From: Toxotes chatareus
Lineage: Eukaryota > Chordata > Actinopteri > Toxotidae
Assembly: GCA_016801885.1 (NCBI GenBank)
Contig: CM028892.1
Coordinates: 6,022,114-6,086,113, forward strand
Direction: 5' to 3'
Length of the DNA stretch: 64,000 nucleotides
In this document: piece by piece, positions 25,901-40,800 of the stretch
How positions within the stretch are numbered: position 1 is the first letter of the stretch
Layout: every line of letters begins with the position of its first letter
Notes under the pieces: model-generated
Database searches by the model: none
What the model was told of the DNA's origin: nothing
The model's input: only the letters and a program-made list of their open reading frames with translations
Made by a program: the position numbers and the translations under genes

Positions 25901-28900
25901 GGTCAGCTATCAGTGCTGTTTCCAGAGGCCTGTGTAGCGTGAGTGTGTGTATAACTGTGTGTGTGTGGGCGGGTGAGTACAGTATGTGGGTGTGTCCCTA
26001 CAGACAGTTTGACCGCACAGAAACAGATGGACACACACACACTCACACACGCATACGGTAGCCAGATGGTGACAGACTTGGCTCACACCCTGGCCTTTAC
26101 TGCTCTGATTCCTCTGCTCTTCATTTTTCTTCTCAGCACTCTCTCCACTCTGTGCTGTCTATTGTGTAGTTCTATCCTCCGTCCTGCTTGGATCCTGCAC
26201 TAACAGGCACTTTGCCAGTTTTAACCAATGGAATTAAGCTCATGGCTGCTGGACAATGGACTATAACTGTATTTGGATAAGACTGAATCTGACTGCTCAA
26301 ATTCCTCAGTGTCACCTGCAGTGGAGTCACAATAAAAGGCTTCATAGCAAACTCTGCAACAAAACAGAATTCTTAAGTCCACAGTGGAAATAAGTTATAT
26401 TTTATGCATAATGTGTGTATTTTATTTAATTTGGTATTTTTTGTTCAGGTTCATGTTCAGGACACAATAAAACCAAACTATAGTCACAATATTTCATAAT
26501 ACGATGCACAGAGGCACATGAACACGCATCAACACCTGTCTTTCCTGATCATACAGTCTTACGTTTTGTCTGCAAGTGAAGTGTGAATTTTTTTCATGAT
26601 TATAGCGCAGCTCTCAATCTCAGCTCTGCTGATAAAGTCTTTATCTGTTTTTGCCGGTATGTGCGTGTCAAAGGTTGGAATGCATGTTTTCATAACCACA
26701 TATTAACCTGACTAGAGTCTCATCAGACTCACTGAATGTATAATAAAAAGCTCTGCACGCTGACAGGGTGGTACCGTTTAGCTTGAACCGCCTTGGGGAA
26801 AATTGTTCTGTGCTAATTCTGGGTTTGCTGCCATGTCTGCGCCGGGCTTGGCTCCGCTCTTGGTCCCTGTGCTCGCTGATGGAATCAAAGAAATCCCAGA
26901 TTCTGGAGAGGAGATTGCTTGATGCTGCTGAATGAATCCAGAGAAAACAATGGTATCCGTGCAAACGCAGCAGCATTGGATATAGCTACGTTATTAACCA
27001 GAGCACAGCTGAGACTAGTGTATTGAGATGCACACACACTTTTCCTGGGGCATGGTGGTTGTCTCTGAACACTTCCAGCTGAGCCTGGGCCTCCGGCGAT
27101 TCATTAGAACCAAACCTGAAGCCTAGAGCTCACATCAGGGTCAAAGGTCAGCAGCTTGTTAAATGAGGGGAGGCTTGTTAGAGAAAGCAGCATCAGGATT
27201 TCTTGGTGTACTTGTCCCCACTCTCTTGATTCTTTTTGAAAGCAGTTTTTAAGGAAAGGCAGGTGACAAACATGGAAACTTATTAGGTTAAATCACTTCA
27301 TCTTTATTTTAATCTAATCAGTGTTTTTACACGTGTCTTCTTCTCTTCCAGCAACGTTCCCCTGGCAAAGTGCTGTTTGACCTGGTATGTGCCCATCTCA
27401 ACCTGACAGAGGGAGACTACTTTGGACTGGAGTACCAGGACCAGCGGAAGATGACGGTAAGACACACACACTGAAAGACTCAGTGGTATTTATTACCATA
27501 GATGATGTGCAAACCATATAATATATTTTTGCTCTCAAAGTCTACAAAAGACCCTTTTTTCTTCCAAACTGTTTTTATGATCTTATTTACAAAAGTCAAA
27601 TAACAAATAGTAAATACTCCACTGCCTTTGCTTGTAATTACAACCTAAAGGGAAACATTTAACAGAATATTTACTTGTTTGTTGTCTGGTTTAAAACCAC
27701 ATTCCCTTCTCTCTTTCCCACAAGTTAACTTTAGCTTAAATCACGAGTGCACTCAAAGGTTGTGATTAGTCACATGTCCGGGAAGTGCTTCATGTACCAC
27801 ATAGAGACTGCAAAAAATTATTTTCTCCTGTCTTCAATTCATCTACATCTATGTGGATTTAAGGCATCACAGCTTTCACCTGGACTCAGTTTTTCTACCT
27901 GTTTCATGAAGGAGCAGCTGGTTGTAATAATAATCTCCACACTTGGTTTAAATGCCTTGGGGGGTTGTGTGTGTAGTTTGCAGACGCTATTGTCTCTACT
28001 GCCGTTCTGGCTGCCGGTAGAGTCTCCATCAGTGTGTGAAGAAGCGAGTAATAAAGGAAAACATAGCTGGAGGACAGCAGTCAAGTCTGTAGCTCACAGA
28101 TGGACGGACCCGTTCATCAGTATGCACATACAAACGCAGACACTGTGCATTTCGGTGCCTCAGGCATAGGAACAGTTTTGAAGCAGACCAGGGAACAAAT
28201 GATGTAATGCAGAAGAAATAATGACACCATTGTCCAAACACGCAAATACATGAAGCTACACAACAAGTAGATACTGATGAGTGTTTGAGTGTTTCCTGTC
28301 TTGTTTGTGTTTGTTGGCTACCAGCCTTTTACAGTAGGGCCACTGCAGTGTAGTGAGAAGATCCTCAGCAGTGGTCATAAAGCTTGTCTCTGTCCTCCAC
28401 AGGTGTGGCTGGATCTGCTGAAGCCGACGCTGAAACAGATCAGACGTAAGTAACTCACAGATTCTGTCTCGTCTTTCAACTTTCAAAATGACCAAGAGCA
28501 TAAACCTGCCATTCAAAATAAGTCACACCACTCATTTTCAAAACAGATAAAGAGTCTTGAATTTGAAGGTCTGTGCAGTCAAGCCTTGGAAATTACAGTC
28601 ATTTAGTAAATGTCACATACAGGTGGACTCAAATCTTTGTAAATCAGACACTAGACATGATTATATGAGAATATATAACACGACAGCGGTGGTAAAAAGA
28701 TTTTTGCCTCTTTCCTGCATCTTTACTTCTCTCTTAACCGTATCCCGTCATTTCCATCCTTCAGGGCCTAAAAACACCATCCTTCGTTTTGTGGTGAAGT
28801 TCTTCCCTCCTGACCACACACAGCTCATGGAGGAGCTGAGTCGGTAGGTCTTCTCGACACAGAAGCCACACCTTTCTGAAGAAGAACTTCTTTAATTAAA

Positions 28901-31900
28901 GACTTGTTGTTATGCTATTGGTTTTCTGTCTGGCCGGACGGTTTTCAGTCCTTAAGGAGGATTTTTTTAAAAGACATTTATGGTTTACAGCTCTATCTGA
29001 ACATAAGGCAGAGGCCTCCTTACAACCATTTATAACACATTTATATCCACATGCCACAGCATCTAACTTTTTTTTTCCTTTTCCGGACTCATACAAAAAA
29101 TTTTAGTCTGTCATCTGGGAACCAGGCTCATGAAAACATTTGTTGTTTCAAACCAGTTGTGAGGAGATGAATGCTCTGACCACTTTTGGGAAACAAGTGG
29201 TTTTACTGAAAAAAGACTGAAGTTTGTTTCTCTCTTAGAGACGTATTTTAATCTTCAAGTCATCTCAGAAAGTCAGCTTCTTCTGAAGAAGTATATTTTT
29301 GTAAAGATTATATTACAAAGGACAAATGTTCACATTCCCACCTATTGCCTCAGTTCTTTTCACCTCCTTGTTTAGAAAGTGTGAATTATCAGCAACCATC
29401 TTGTCTGCCTCTTTGTTTTGTTTAGTCTGACTTTGCTCATCAGTGTCGACAGCACTGTTTAACACAAACAGTGCTGTCTAAGCTAAATCAGGAGTTCTAC
29501 AGTGGAACTCCGTTCTCCATCACATAACCAAAACATAAATAGGAGAATGATTTGACCTTCCACATTTTCCCATGGCGCTGCAGTTCCCTCGAGCTCAGAC
29601 TTGGAGACAAGAGCAAAGCAGGAAGTCCTCACTGTGCCTTCCATCTGTGAGGGGATCTCTTGCGAAGGAAGATTTCTGTAGGATTTTGATTTTCTGTGTT
29701 AGAGCTGTATCCAAAGAGAAGTCCACAGATTTAGCATTTCACCCCAAAAACACCGAAATCTCAAAAACAGAAAATCATCACCAGTTCAGAATTCCGTAAA
29801 TATTTTCCATTGACGTTGTTCGGCCTCTCAGCTGCTTGTTTATTCCACTGATCTCACATTGTCTTGCAGTGTGCCAGCTGAGTCCAGCGTTAAACAGGAA
29901 GTGGGCACACAGCCTTTTCCCCCCCCTTTGTTTGGCTCTCACAGTCTTTCAGTGTTGTCAGTGTTTCCTTTGATGGATAATGTGGGCACATACAGACCAA
30001 ATATGTAGATGGACAGACAGAGGAGAGATTTGTTTGAAGATATATCAGGCTGTCATTTGGCTTTTATTAAAATGGGACACTGGCCAATCACTGTTGCTGC
30101 AGTACGATGGAGGTTAGGTTTAATCCAGTTAAACAGAGATTAGAAAGATGAATCATTTGATTTTGCTGCTGTGTTATTCACCTTTCTCATGTTGCTAATA
30201 TTTGTGAAGCACAGTGAGGTTGCATTCTCCATTACAGTATATGAGCTGGAATTTCACAATAACTTCGCGTGGCGTTCTTAAATAGTAAAATTGCCGTTCT
30301 TTCCCTCGAGGCTAAAATAGAACAATACCGAAACTCGCCAAAGCCTCATTAACTTTATTAGCGAGGTAATCGTGCAGTTATAAAAAGGTTGAATTAAAAA
30401 GCGGCTGCGGACCATTAATCACACACACACACACGTGGCTGCCCTCTGAATGTGTACCTCAGGCAGCCAGTCCACTATTGTCTTTACACAGTCAGCAGAG
30501 AGTTGGTGAATCAGACGAGCTCAGGGTTTAAAAGCTCTCACATTCTTTCACTCTTTCCTTCATCGTTACCCTAAAATGAACATCAAAAAAAAAAAAAAAT
30601 ACACTGAAAAATAATGCAATACAAATTATTAGCAGACTTTATGGAGCATGTGTGCTCTGAAGCAGTGTGTTATTCTCTTTGAACTGATAGCCGAGTTTGA
30701 TCAGCTGCTTTAATGCTGTCTCCACACTAACACACGCTCTGCGCTCTACGTTACGGTGCTGTCTCGGCTGTTTCTCGATTAAAATGCAGCGTCATGACCT
30801 GGCAACATGTACATGGGCGTGTGTGCCTCTGCTTATGAGGTCCAGATCACCTTATAAGTAGCAGACTGTATAATGATTAACAGGAAAGGGCATTTTCTCA
30901 ACTGGGGCTCAGTTTGAAGTCAGTAGATGCAATGTATCAGCCGTGTGTTTGTGTGTATAAATGCCAAGAGTTTGATGGTAATGGAATTGCTTTCAGCATT
31001 ATAAGCTGCTGAGTTTATAGAGCGTGCATTAACCTAATGACCCCCTTTTTACCTCCTCGCTTTCCTCCTCGTCTCCCTCTCACACTCTCCTCCCTGTAGG
31101 TATCTGTTTGCCCTGCAGATAAAACGTGACCTTGCCTGTGGTCGTCTCATCTGTAATGACACCAGTGCTGCTCTCATGGTCTCCCACATAATTCAGTGTA
31201 AGTGCAACACATACAGGTACATGTGTACCAGTGCTGTGCGGCAGGAGTTGCAAACTAAATGAGAAATGTAGTCCCTTACTGGGACAGAATCTAATGAAAA
31301 AGTCCCTCTCATGTATGCGTTACATAAATGTGATATGATATCCAGTCAGACATAATAAAAGAGGCAGCAGATCATTAATTAAGGCTTCAAAATGTTTGAA
31401 ATCTATCAATGATGCAGCTTGTAAGAGAACAGAAAAACTCGCTTCCTCCTTTCTGTCACTGCTTTTTAACTCGCCACTTCCTTTTGAGGACCAGGTGCCA
31501 AATATCACGTGGGGGTTGTGGCTCTTTCTGTAAATGGACACCTACGCCTGAATAGCAAAAAGCCGTCACTTTAACAGCAGTGCTATGTTTTCCATGTTGA
31601 AAATGGGCTGTCTAAAAGCCTAAATGCTTCACTTCACTTCATGACTGAGCATAAATCAGCAAATACAGAAATATCATGACAGAAATTTCTTTTTGGGAAA
31701 TTCTTATCAAGGCCCAGAATGCTCTGAATAAATGATCATTTCAATACAAAGCTGCCTCTCTCAGTATATTACAGTTACAATAATGCTAATGGGAAGAGGC
31801 TCTCACAGTTGGGATCTTTTGTTGGGATGCGTCTCTCTCCAGCAGAGCAGGTTCTTGCCCGCATCCATATTCCCTTAACATGTAAAACCAATAATGTTAT

Positions 31901-34900
31901 TGGTGACACACCTGCTCGTCAAGCTCTGTGCGTTCATCTACCTGACAGTTGTTATTCAGCACCATATGTGGAGGATATAGAATTTATGCACTCCATTCAG
32001 TCTCGAAGACAACGACGGGCTAAGGCACAGCATGCTGGAGGATGTCGCTCGGTTGCCGTGGTAACTGTCAGTGCTTTGTGTGTGTGTGTGTGTGTATGTG
32101 CACCTGCAGGTGGTACAGTATGGGGGTTATTATTGCTGGTATTGAACAGATGGAGACACACACATCAGCACACTTCATCTTATCTACAGTAGAATAGATG
32201 GACACAGAGCATATTTAAGATTAAAATAAACAATACACAATCTCTCTTCATTTTCACTTCAAATAAAATTGAAAAAAACCCTGAATTCTCACCCTCCCTC
32301 CCTCTCCCTCCCTTCTGTCCCTCCATCAGCGGAGATAGGAGACTTTGATGAGACCCAGAGCTGGCAGCATCTCCTCCACAACAAGTACCTGCCCGACCAG
32401 GACGCCATCCGAGACAAGATCACCGACTGCCACCGCAAGCATGTGTGAGTTATTGTACACAGTTTTGACTGTGTGCAAAAGCTGCTGTGTTTTCAGTACA
32501 TTGTTAAATAATAATATTGTTGCAAGTAAGGTAGAATAAAATATTTAGTGCATGTACTAATTATTTCTAAGAGCCCAAGGAAACATCTTTAGATCACTGG
32601 TTTTGTCTCACCATCACTCTAAAATCCAAAGTTATTAATTTTACAGTGATATAAATTAGAAAAAACAGCAAATCGTCACATTTTAGAAGCTGCGATTAGC
32701 AAATGTTTGGTGTTTTATCACTGTTTTAATTATAGAAACAACTGTGGATGAATGTTTTGTTGATCCTATCTGATTATTTGACTCACTGTTTCAGCTCTAA
32801 TGTTAATATACCATTATACTTTCTGTAGAATTGCTTAGTGCACTGATTGTACACGTATCTTAACTTATGTAAGGAAATGTGTTCAGTAATGATAAACATG
32901 TACTGCTCCGGTTTTCACCTTAGCATTAATATGAATAAGGAAACAACAGTTGAGGTCATTCTAACAGTCACAGCAACGGCACTGTTTCCTTGGAAATAGC
33001 TGGGTAATCCCTGCTTGGAAAACAATACTGAGCTGAGCTTAAGTCTGACTGGGGATCAGTTTCTTGGTGGCATTAAGATTGAAGGTGTCACAAGACATTA
33101 TGTTTAACCAAAAGCACACACACACACACACACACACACACAGCACATGGACTTCCACAGTACTGTGGTTCTGACCCACAGAGATATTTATCTGTTTATT
33201 CAAAGTGCACTCGCAATCACACACACAGACACACACGCACACACACCCATTACACAATTACACCCAACCCACACATCTCTCTCCTGCAGAGATGTTTATC
33301 TCTTAAACCACAACTGCTCACACGCACCCACACTCATGTCCACATACACACTTTTAATCTCTCCCCTGCAGAGGTGGCTATCTGCAAACGTACAACTTGG
33401 CTCTCCCTCTGTGCCCCTGGAACCTCACACACACATGCACACGTGCATGCACACACACACACAAACACACGCGCCTCTCTTCAGTGTTTACAAATCAGTG
33501 TCAAGTCCATTTTCTTGTTTTCTGCAAGTGTAAATTCCCCTGAATCCCTTCCTCGACCACAGATAAGAGCTGAAAACCAAACCTCCTACTTGCTGATAAT
33601 TTGTCATGTCACACTCTGCACCTCACACCCTTTCTCTGTGAGCTCCTGCTCTCCGGCTCCCTTCCCTTCTCTTCTCCAGTCCCTCAACCTCCCTCCCTCA
33701 CCAATGCAGGAAGGAAGTGGCTAATTCACCAGCTTATACAGGAAACAGGAAGCTATTTTCAGATTTTGTGAGGAAACAAACTTCTTCTGTGGCAGATTTC
33801 TTTCCGCCCACAGCGTGCACCGCCATCTGATCTTGTGGTGTATTTTAAGACTGTTTGTTGTTTCTACATTCACAATCCATCTGGATTAGAAACTTGGAAT
33901 GGGTCATGCCGAGCATCTCCTGCATACAGTCCAAACACTTACTCATAACCACTTGGTGAAGGATATTGATTTGCCCCAAATGCTGACAAATCACTCAGGA
34001 AAGTGTGCTAAAAATCCCAGTGGTTGTTGCCATGGTAACAGTCCATTCTGCCCACCTATAGCTGCTCTGAGAGTTAAACATATGGAGACACCAAACCTAC
34101 AAGCTAACAGAAGAGAAAAAGGAGAAACTAAGATGAATATTTTATTGCTTCAGCTTGAGAAAGAGTTGGATGAGCTGCTGATTGATTAATATGTTGATCG
34201 ATGGCTAATTTCTGGACTGATCGATCACTCTCCTCCATAGCGGGCAGACCCCTGCAGAGTCAGACTACCAGCTGCTGGAAATCGCTCGGCGGTTGGAGAT
34301 GTACGGTGTTCGTCTGCACCCAGCCAAGGACAGAGAGGGGACTAAGCTCAGCCTGGCCGTGTCACACACCGGGGTGCTGGTTTTCCAGGTAAAGCCTTTT
34401 TTAACTGGGCCTGTACATGTCAAACTTAAGGTAAAGTTTTACTATAAATATAGAAATAGGGATGAAATGATAGGAGAAAAAAGACAAGACAAAAAACTGA
34501 TATGATCTGTAAATTCCTGAAATGCAATTTCAGGTTCTGCTCAGGTCGTAGTGTGGGGGTTTCTTGCGTGAATACAGAAACATAAACTAAGACAAGGTCA
34601 GAGTCAGCTACTTAATTGCGTGTTCAAGCAGAAATATCCTCACTGCAGCTCATCTTCAGTCAGCATTTCATGGTTTAGTGAAGGCCAGGCCTTGTTTCAA
34701 ACACTCTGTGACACCTTTCTGCATTATGTTTGGAGTCAGAGAGAAGATGCACGCTCTTTTGACCAGACTGACCCCAATTATGTTCAGTCTGCGCTATTTC
34801 TGATTTTTCTCACAAGTTTTCAAAGAGTGCTGGGATGTTGAAAGTTTAGCTGATGTGTCAGCTTGGTTAATTGGTCCATGAGGTTTTGTGGTGAGCCTCC

Positions 34901-37833
34901 ACCCAGCTCAGCAGGGACGAAGAATGCACTGAATGGTAGCTTGTGCTTGTGCCTAATGTGTTATTTATCCAAAATGGGATAATATGTTTGGGGAACTAGG
35001 AAGTACACCCACATTATGTGTCTTGGATTTCTAAGAATCAAATAAAACCCATTTTTTGGGCATGGAGAATATATTTTTGTATCAGCTTCTCATGATACCA
35101 TCTCCTTTATTTAGGGGTACACAAAGATCAACGCGTTCAACTGGTCCAAGATTCGCAAACTCAGTTTCAAACGCAAACGGTTCCTAATCAAGCTGAGAGC
35201 AGATCCCACAGTAAGTATATGACACATTTTTTTTTGCCTTTTTCTTTTCTTATTTTTCTCTGTATTTTCCTTCCCTCTTCCTTCTTTTCTTCCTTCCGTC
35301 CATACTCATATACTCATATCTGCCTGTGCGTCTTCCAGCAGAATGCCCACCACGACACGCTGGAGTTTGCCATGGCCAGCAGGGACTGCTGCAAGGTCTT
35401 CTGGAAGATCTGCGTGGAGTATCACGCCTTCTTCAGGCTCTTTGAGGAGCCCAAGCCCAAACCCAAGCCCATCCTCTTCACCAGAGGATCCTCGTTCCGG
35501 TTCAGGTTAGGAGAAGATAAAAAGGGAAGAGAGGAAACTACTACACGTTTGCATTTGTCTTTGTTTTTCATCACCTGCTTCTCTCTCTTCTTCTCTCCTG
35601 CAGCGGTCGAACTCAGAAGCAGATCATCGACTATGTGAGAGACTCTGAGCTAAAGAAAGTTCCATTTGAAAGGTGAATCTCCCTCCTTTATTAGATTCCT
35701 GCAACAACAGAGGCATCACTGCATGAGACAGAGCCAGCTTACCCAGCATCCATCACATCGCAGAGACATGAAACAGTGATCATATTTCTCTGTTTGCTGA
35801 TTAGTTGCACGTGGTTTGACCTCGTCTGTCTCTTCTACTCTTTTCAGGAAGCACAGTAAGATTCTGTCAAACAGCGGCATGTCCCCTCACTCGTCTTCCT
35901 TCAGATCACAAGTGCCAAAAGAGGTAATACACACTTAAACACCAACAAACGACGACCTTTATGCACCCATAGTGTTGTTTATTGCATTTTATTTTATCTC
36001 ATTTATTTTCCTCGGAAAGGTTGTACACATTTACAGGCTCTTGGTGTCTGTTTTTATTACTTCTCTCTATCGCTCTGTTTAAATCTGGAGCTGCTCTGTG
36101 GCCAAAGGTACAAAGCTGCTTTTGTCCTGAGCAGCTCCAGGGAGTCAGAGTGTGTGTGAATGTGCGCTTTCTCTTAGGCTGTTCCCGAAAGTAACAAATT
36201 ATTCCAAAATCTGTAAATCAGTTTAAAGGGTCCAGTTAAATAAGAGTTTTTTTTTTTTAAATCTTCTCCTCAGTTCTCTCCTTTTCTCCTCTTTAACCCA
36301 TCGCTGCCTTTTCTTTTTCTTCCTGTTCTCTTTTCTTTTCAGAGTGCCATGTCTGTCCTGTCAGCAGACCAGCCTGTCTCAGTCAGACTGGGCCATCAGG
36401 CTGAATCTAACGGTTCAGAGGAGCCGCCACTGGTCACAGCCCCTGCCAATGGTTTCCGAGATATCCCGGTTGCGCCTGGCTCAGACCCGATTCAGTCCAA
36501 ACAGAACCACCACGGCGCAGGGTCGGCCCCGGACCAGCAGCTCCTCAACCCAGGTCCATCCTGCAGGGCAAACAAAGGCAGCAGCTCTTCTATTCCTTAC
36601 ATAGACTGCAGCGACATAGACAGTGAATGTGATGTGACAAAGAGCCACAGGGCTACCAGGGGCCACAGCAATGCAAATGACAGCAATGAGGATGAGCCTA
36701 CTGCATATAATAAGTATGGGGGTAGCAGTCGCAATGGGGGGCAAGCTGGGAGTCTGTTTGGGGTTGTAAATGGGTTTTACCACACCAATCACCAGGGGCT
36801 GATGCAGCAGCATCAGCAGCAGGGTATGCTGGGTAACAGAAACCATGTAGATCAGTCTCCGGTGTCCAACAAGTTTAATCTGAGTCATGAGCAGACAGAT
36901 GATGAAATTTTGTCAAATGGAAGCTCGTTTCACGGCCGTCTCCCGCTCCACAGCACGCTGTTGGATGAGATCTTTCAGGGTCGAGACAAGCGAGGCGCAG
37001 CGATAGGTCGCCCGTTAGGAACTGGGACTCGCAGTCAGTGCTCCAGCCCCGTGATCAGCAGCTTCCACCACCGCACAAACTCGCTCAGTCACGCCGAGAC
37101 CACAAACGGTTACGGTCAGCCGCGCTCAGGCTCACGCTGGGATGATGGCGGACATTATTTCAGTAAACGTCCGGGAGCGGTCCCTGTGGAGACCCCCCTT
37201 GTCCCGCCGTCATCCCACCCACCAAACCACTATGGCAGCTACTCCCCGATCATCTCAAACCACACACCACCACATCTGGCCAAACCTTATAGCAACAACA
37301 ACATGAGGAACCGCTCAGATACTGATCCATTCATTCTTAGCCAGCTGACATCTACTCCCATCCACCACCGCGACCCTCATCGCCCTGGACTGCATGTCCA
37401 AGCCCCGTGTTCTGCCCCGATAGAGCGAAGAATGATCCTAACTAACGGCAATCACGCGGGAAACCTCATGGTTACGGGTCAGGCGCGATCCAATACTGTG
37501 CAGCGGTTATTTGGCCGTCAGGGAAAACCCAACAATCTAAACCAGCCGGTCCAGATGATCGACGGCTCCACCAGCAGTGGCACCGACACCAGTGACACAG
37601 AGTCAGACACCGGTAGCAGCGCGTACAGCCAGCCGTTAATGTACGGCAACCCTGCTGCCGTCAGCTCCCTGAATTCAGTTAACTTGAACGGCGTGAACTC
37701 CTCCCCGCTGCCTCGCAGCAAGTTCTCCTTCGGGAGTCTTCAGCTGGGGGAGGGAGAGGATGGCGAGGAAGGGGAGGAAGGATGTTACCGCTTTAATGAG
37801 GAAGATATAGGCGGCCGGGTTTTTAGCTGCTGA
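9498..37833 (+). CDS. farp1: farp1 short isoform: FERM-FA with alternative C-terminal tail
   Basis: Reading the same eleven exons through 35923 and then the whole exon starting at 36343 gives 390 plus 496 residues (886 aa) before TGA at 37831-37833. This product keeps FERM and the FERM-adjacent domain but has no DH or PH domains, so it could not act as an exchange factor. The layout, FERM-FA followed by a long tail in one large last exon, resembles the paralogue FRMD7. AATAAA lies at 37886, 53 bp past the stop. The open frame and phase fit are seen. Expression is inferred. Confidence 0.65.
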
Positions 37834-40800
37834 GGGGCATTTGTATAAGAAGTAGTTGAGCCTCAAATTATCCATTATTATGCACAATAAATATAATCCT
37901 GTTATGTAGGAATCTTAATTTAGTATTTTACAGATAAACAATTGTGTAAAGTTCATTTTATCCTCTGAGAGAATTTTTAAAAATCTATCATCCAGTTACA
38001 TTTATGAAGACTTAAAACCGTTCCATCATTATTTGAATATCGAAATAGAAGAAGTAGTTTGAGTCCGTATTTTTACACTAGGTTAGCTGAGTTTACACCT
38101 TCTGAGCAAAGGCTCTAACATATTTTTGGAATGTGGAAATTTCTGACATATTTTGTGGATTTTTTAACTGTGAATAGAAACACCTACCTGACCTTTAGAT
38201 GCTTCTAAACCCCACAATCAGTACAATTTTTTATATTGAGTTTTGTATGCAAGCCCCTTAGTCTAACTTTACACATATAGCTGCTGGCTACTTGTTAAAA
38301 GGAAAATCATTTAAAAGCCTCAAGGCAGTTTTGCCAGCTCGCTGTAAAAAGTTAAAGCATTAGCATAGGTGGTGTTTGAAGGAAAACCTTCCTTATTACA
38401 ACGTGCCATAAAATGTGTAGGAGTATGTGCAGATGAATCATACAGATTTTGTGGTTGAAGTTAAACCTTCATGGGTAGAACTGTAGTTTTGTGAGGAAGA
38501 AGCTTCTGCAGTTCTTCCTCTCAGTAGTCATTTAGTAGCATTGATATAATCCACGTCAGTCTGTTCCATTTAGGAGAGATTAGGATTCTGTTGACTGTAG
38601 CTCACTTTTCTAAACGAGAGAAAAGCAATGTTTGTTGTGGAGATATTAAGGTGTTGAAGCAAGAGATAAACTTGATTTCTAGGTGGCACTGAGTTGAGGT
38701 GAAATGTGACTCGTGATAGCTTGTTCTGAAAGCTGTTGAGTTGACCAGGATGTGCTGCCTTGCTGTACGATTATACTCTAATAGGACTCTGTTTGTAGTG
38801 ATAATGTTTCCCCTTTTGTAGTCCCCTAATGTAGCCTTTCCTCTAAACTCAAACGTTTTATAATTATTTGATTGTTGTCTTGTGCAATAGAAGGGCTTTA
38901 ATAGCTGGAGTTCATTAAGGGATTTCAATGAGACGTAATGGAGGTTTAAAGGGGAACACAGATGTTATTGACAGTATATTTGAATGTTTTTGGTAGAGAA
39001 TGGATTATACTTAGAATAATACACTCAGCTTTTAGAAAAATGTGTTTAATGTATAAGCAACTGGGACCTTTTGGAGGAGGAGTGCTGTGGCTAATGGTCA
39101 GTCTGCCTTCTTATTCGGTTTTGGCCGAACGAAAGTCCTTTTCTTTGGAGCACTTTTTTATGCTTTCACTGGATTTCTGTCTGTCTATGTCTGTTGTGGG
39201 CAACTTGCACTGTAATTTGGACGTTTGTGGTAGAAGCTTTTGTAGTAACTCTCTTTTGTATTTACCATTAGTGGACGACCAAGAGTTTTAATAGATTTGT
39301 AAGTTAAAAAGTTTGGCCCTAACATTTATACCCGTATTTTTGATAATAACTGAGGCTCTGTCTACTACACTTCTACTGAAGATGCATTATCTGCGCTGCT
39401 TCTGTTGATTGGCTATGACTTTTTTTTATCATTATATCTTCCTACCATTCATTTTTTTTTCTTTCACGTTTTCACACACTTATATAAACGATAAGCGATA
39501 ATCAAACCCTCCTGCTGTCGTCATTGAACCTGTGACCATCCATAGCTGTTCACTTTGCTTGGCTTGGCCCTTGGCATGTGCAACAACCACACAACAGCAA
39601 AGAAAAAAGTAACTCACTGTTATCTTTCACTTTCTTTGGATTCTGTTTTCTCTTCTGTTACATTGCTGCTTATTGAAGGTGTCCTGGCCTCCCATCCCAT
39701 CACTATGGTTTGCTGGCTGTCTGCTCACTGCGGCGCACGCTTTTTAGTTTTCAGGAAACGTTTGTCCTTAAAACACAGGGGTTCAAGCTACGAGGTGACT
39801 TAACTGGGACAAAATATTATCAAGATTTTATCATCTAAAGTCGAACAGCCATCTCTTTCCTCAGAGCTACTGCTTCTTCCTGAAACAAATGTTCATGCTT
39901 TGTAAATTCACTGTTTTTAAGCATGTTTCTGGATTCCTGAACACTGTTTTCTCACCATTTCCTTTTCTTTACTGTGAATGCATGTTAACCAGGCAAGCAA
40001 AGTCCCTGCTTTTCTGTCATTCTGCTCTGCTTCTGCTCACTTTATTACTTGGTGTTTCTGTCATGGGGCTCAAAATGGTTTCAAATGTGTGAGAGGCTTT
40101 AGGTGCGGTACAACAACATTTGTAGGGCATTTTTACATTTTTCAGACACCAACTCCTCTTCACTCCCTGTGGTTACAGTTTTCATGCCTTTCTCATCACT
40201 AGACCCTCGTGATTAATTGGCCGCACCCTGTCTTTTTTAAACATTTAGAAACCATTTGTGTTTTGCTCCAGGTTTCCTCTCTGTGCACAAGTACGAAACA
40301 GGTCTGACTCAAGCTCCAGTGCTCTTATAACAGAGAGCGAGAGGGCGAAGGTAGACAGACACAAGTAAAGTTAAGCTTAATGCAAATGTAAGTGCAAAAA
40401 ATAAAAAGATATCTTCGAGAGACATGGCATAATTTTGCAGGTTGTGAAAGTCTGAGTATTGTCAGAAGATGGACACACACACATACACACATACACATAC
40501 ATACTTGAATACTGGAGTTGAGTCCACCTTATCTTGCCTGTCACCAAATAGCACTTGCAGCAAGTCACTTCAGGCTTCTCTGTAATTTGAATGCGCTGTA
40601 CATACAGTAACAGACTGATAAATTGTGATTTTGTACTGTAATTTGTATATTACTGGAGTTTATCAGAGCCAAATTTGCTAGATTTACTTTAAATGTTCAA
40701 GTAAAATGATTGTAGTTTCTCCTGCGATATACACACTGTGATGATGTGGTCGTGTTTGGATGATATCGGGCTGCTTAAAGATATAGTTGGGCATTTTGGG

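Larger units (their letters stand above)
9672..27351 (+). other. farp1 large intron (17.7 kb)
   Basis: The intron lies between the first coding exon (phase 0, TCA|GTGAGT) and the next exon (CAG|CAACGTTCCCC). I see no coding exon of a recognisable family on either strand. It holds a 27-unit TG repeat, a LINE-tail-like fragment near 16017, purine-rich and T-rich tracts, and many short chance frames. Conserved enhancers may exist but cannot be seen without comparison to other species. Confidence 0.7.

Noticed and set aside
36481..36888. Minus-strand frame of 135 codons opposite the large farp1 exon
   Set aside because: A shadow of the coding strand. It has no motif of its own.
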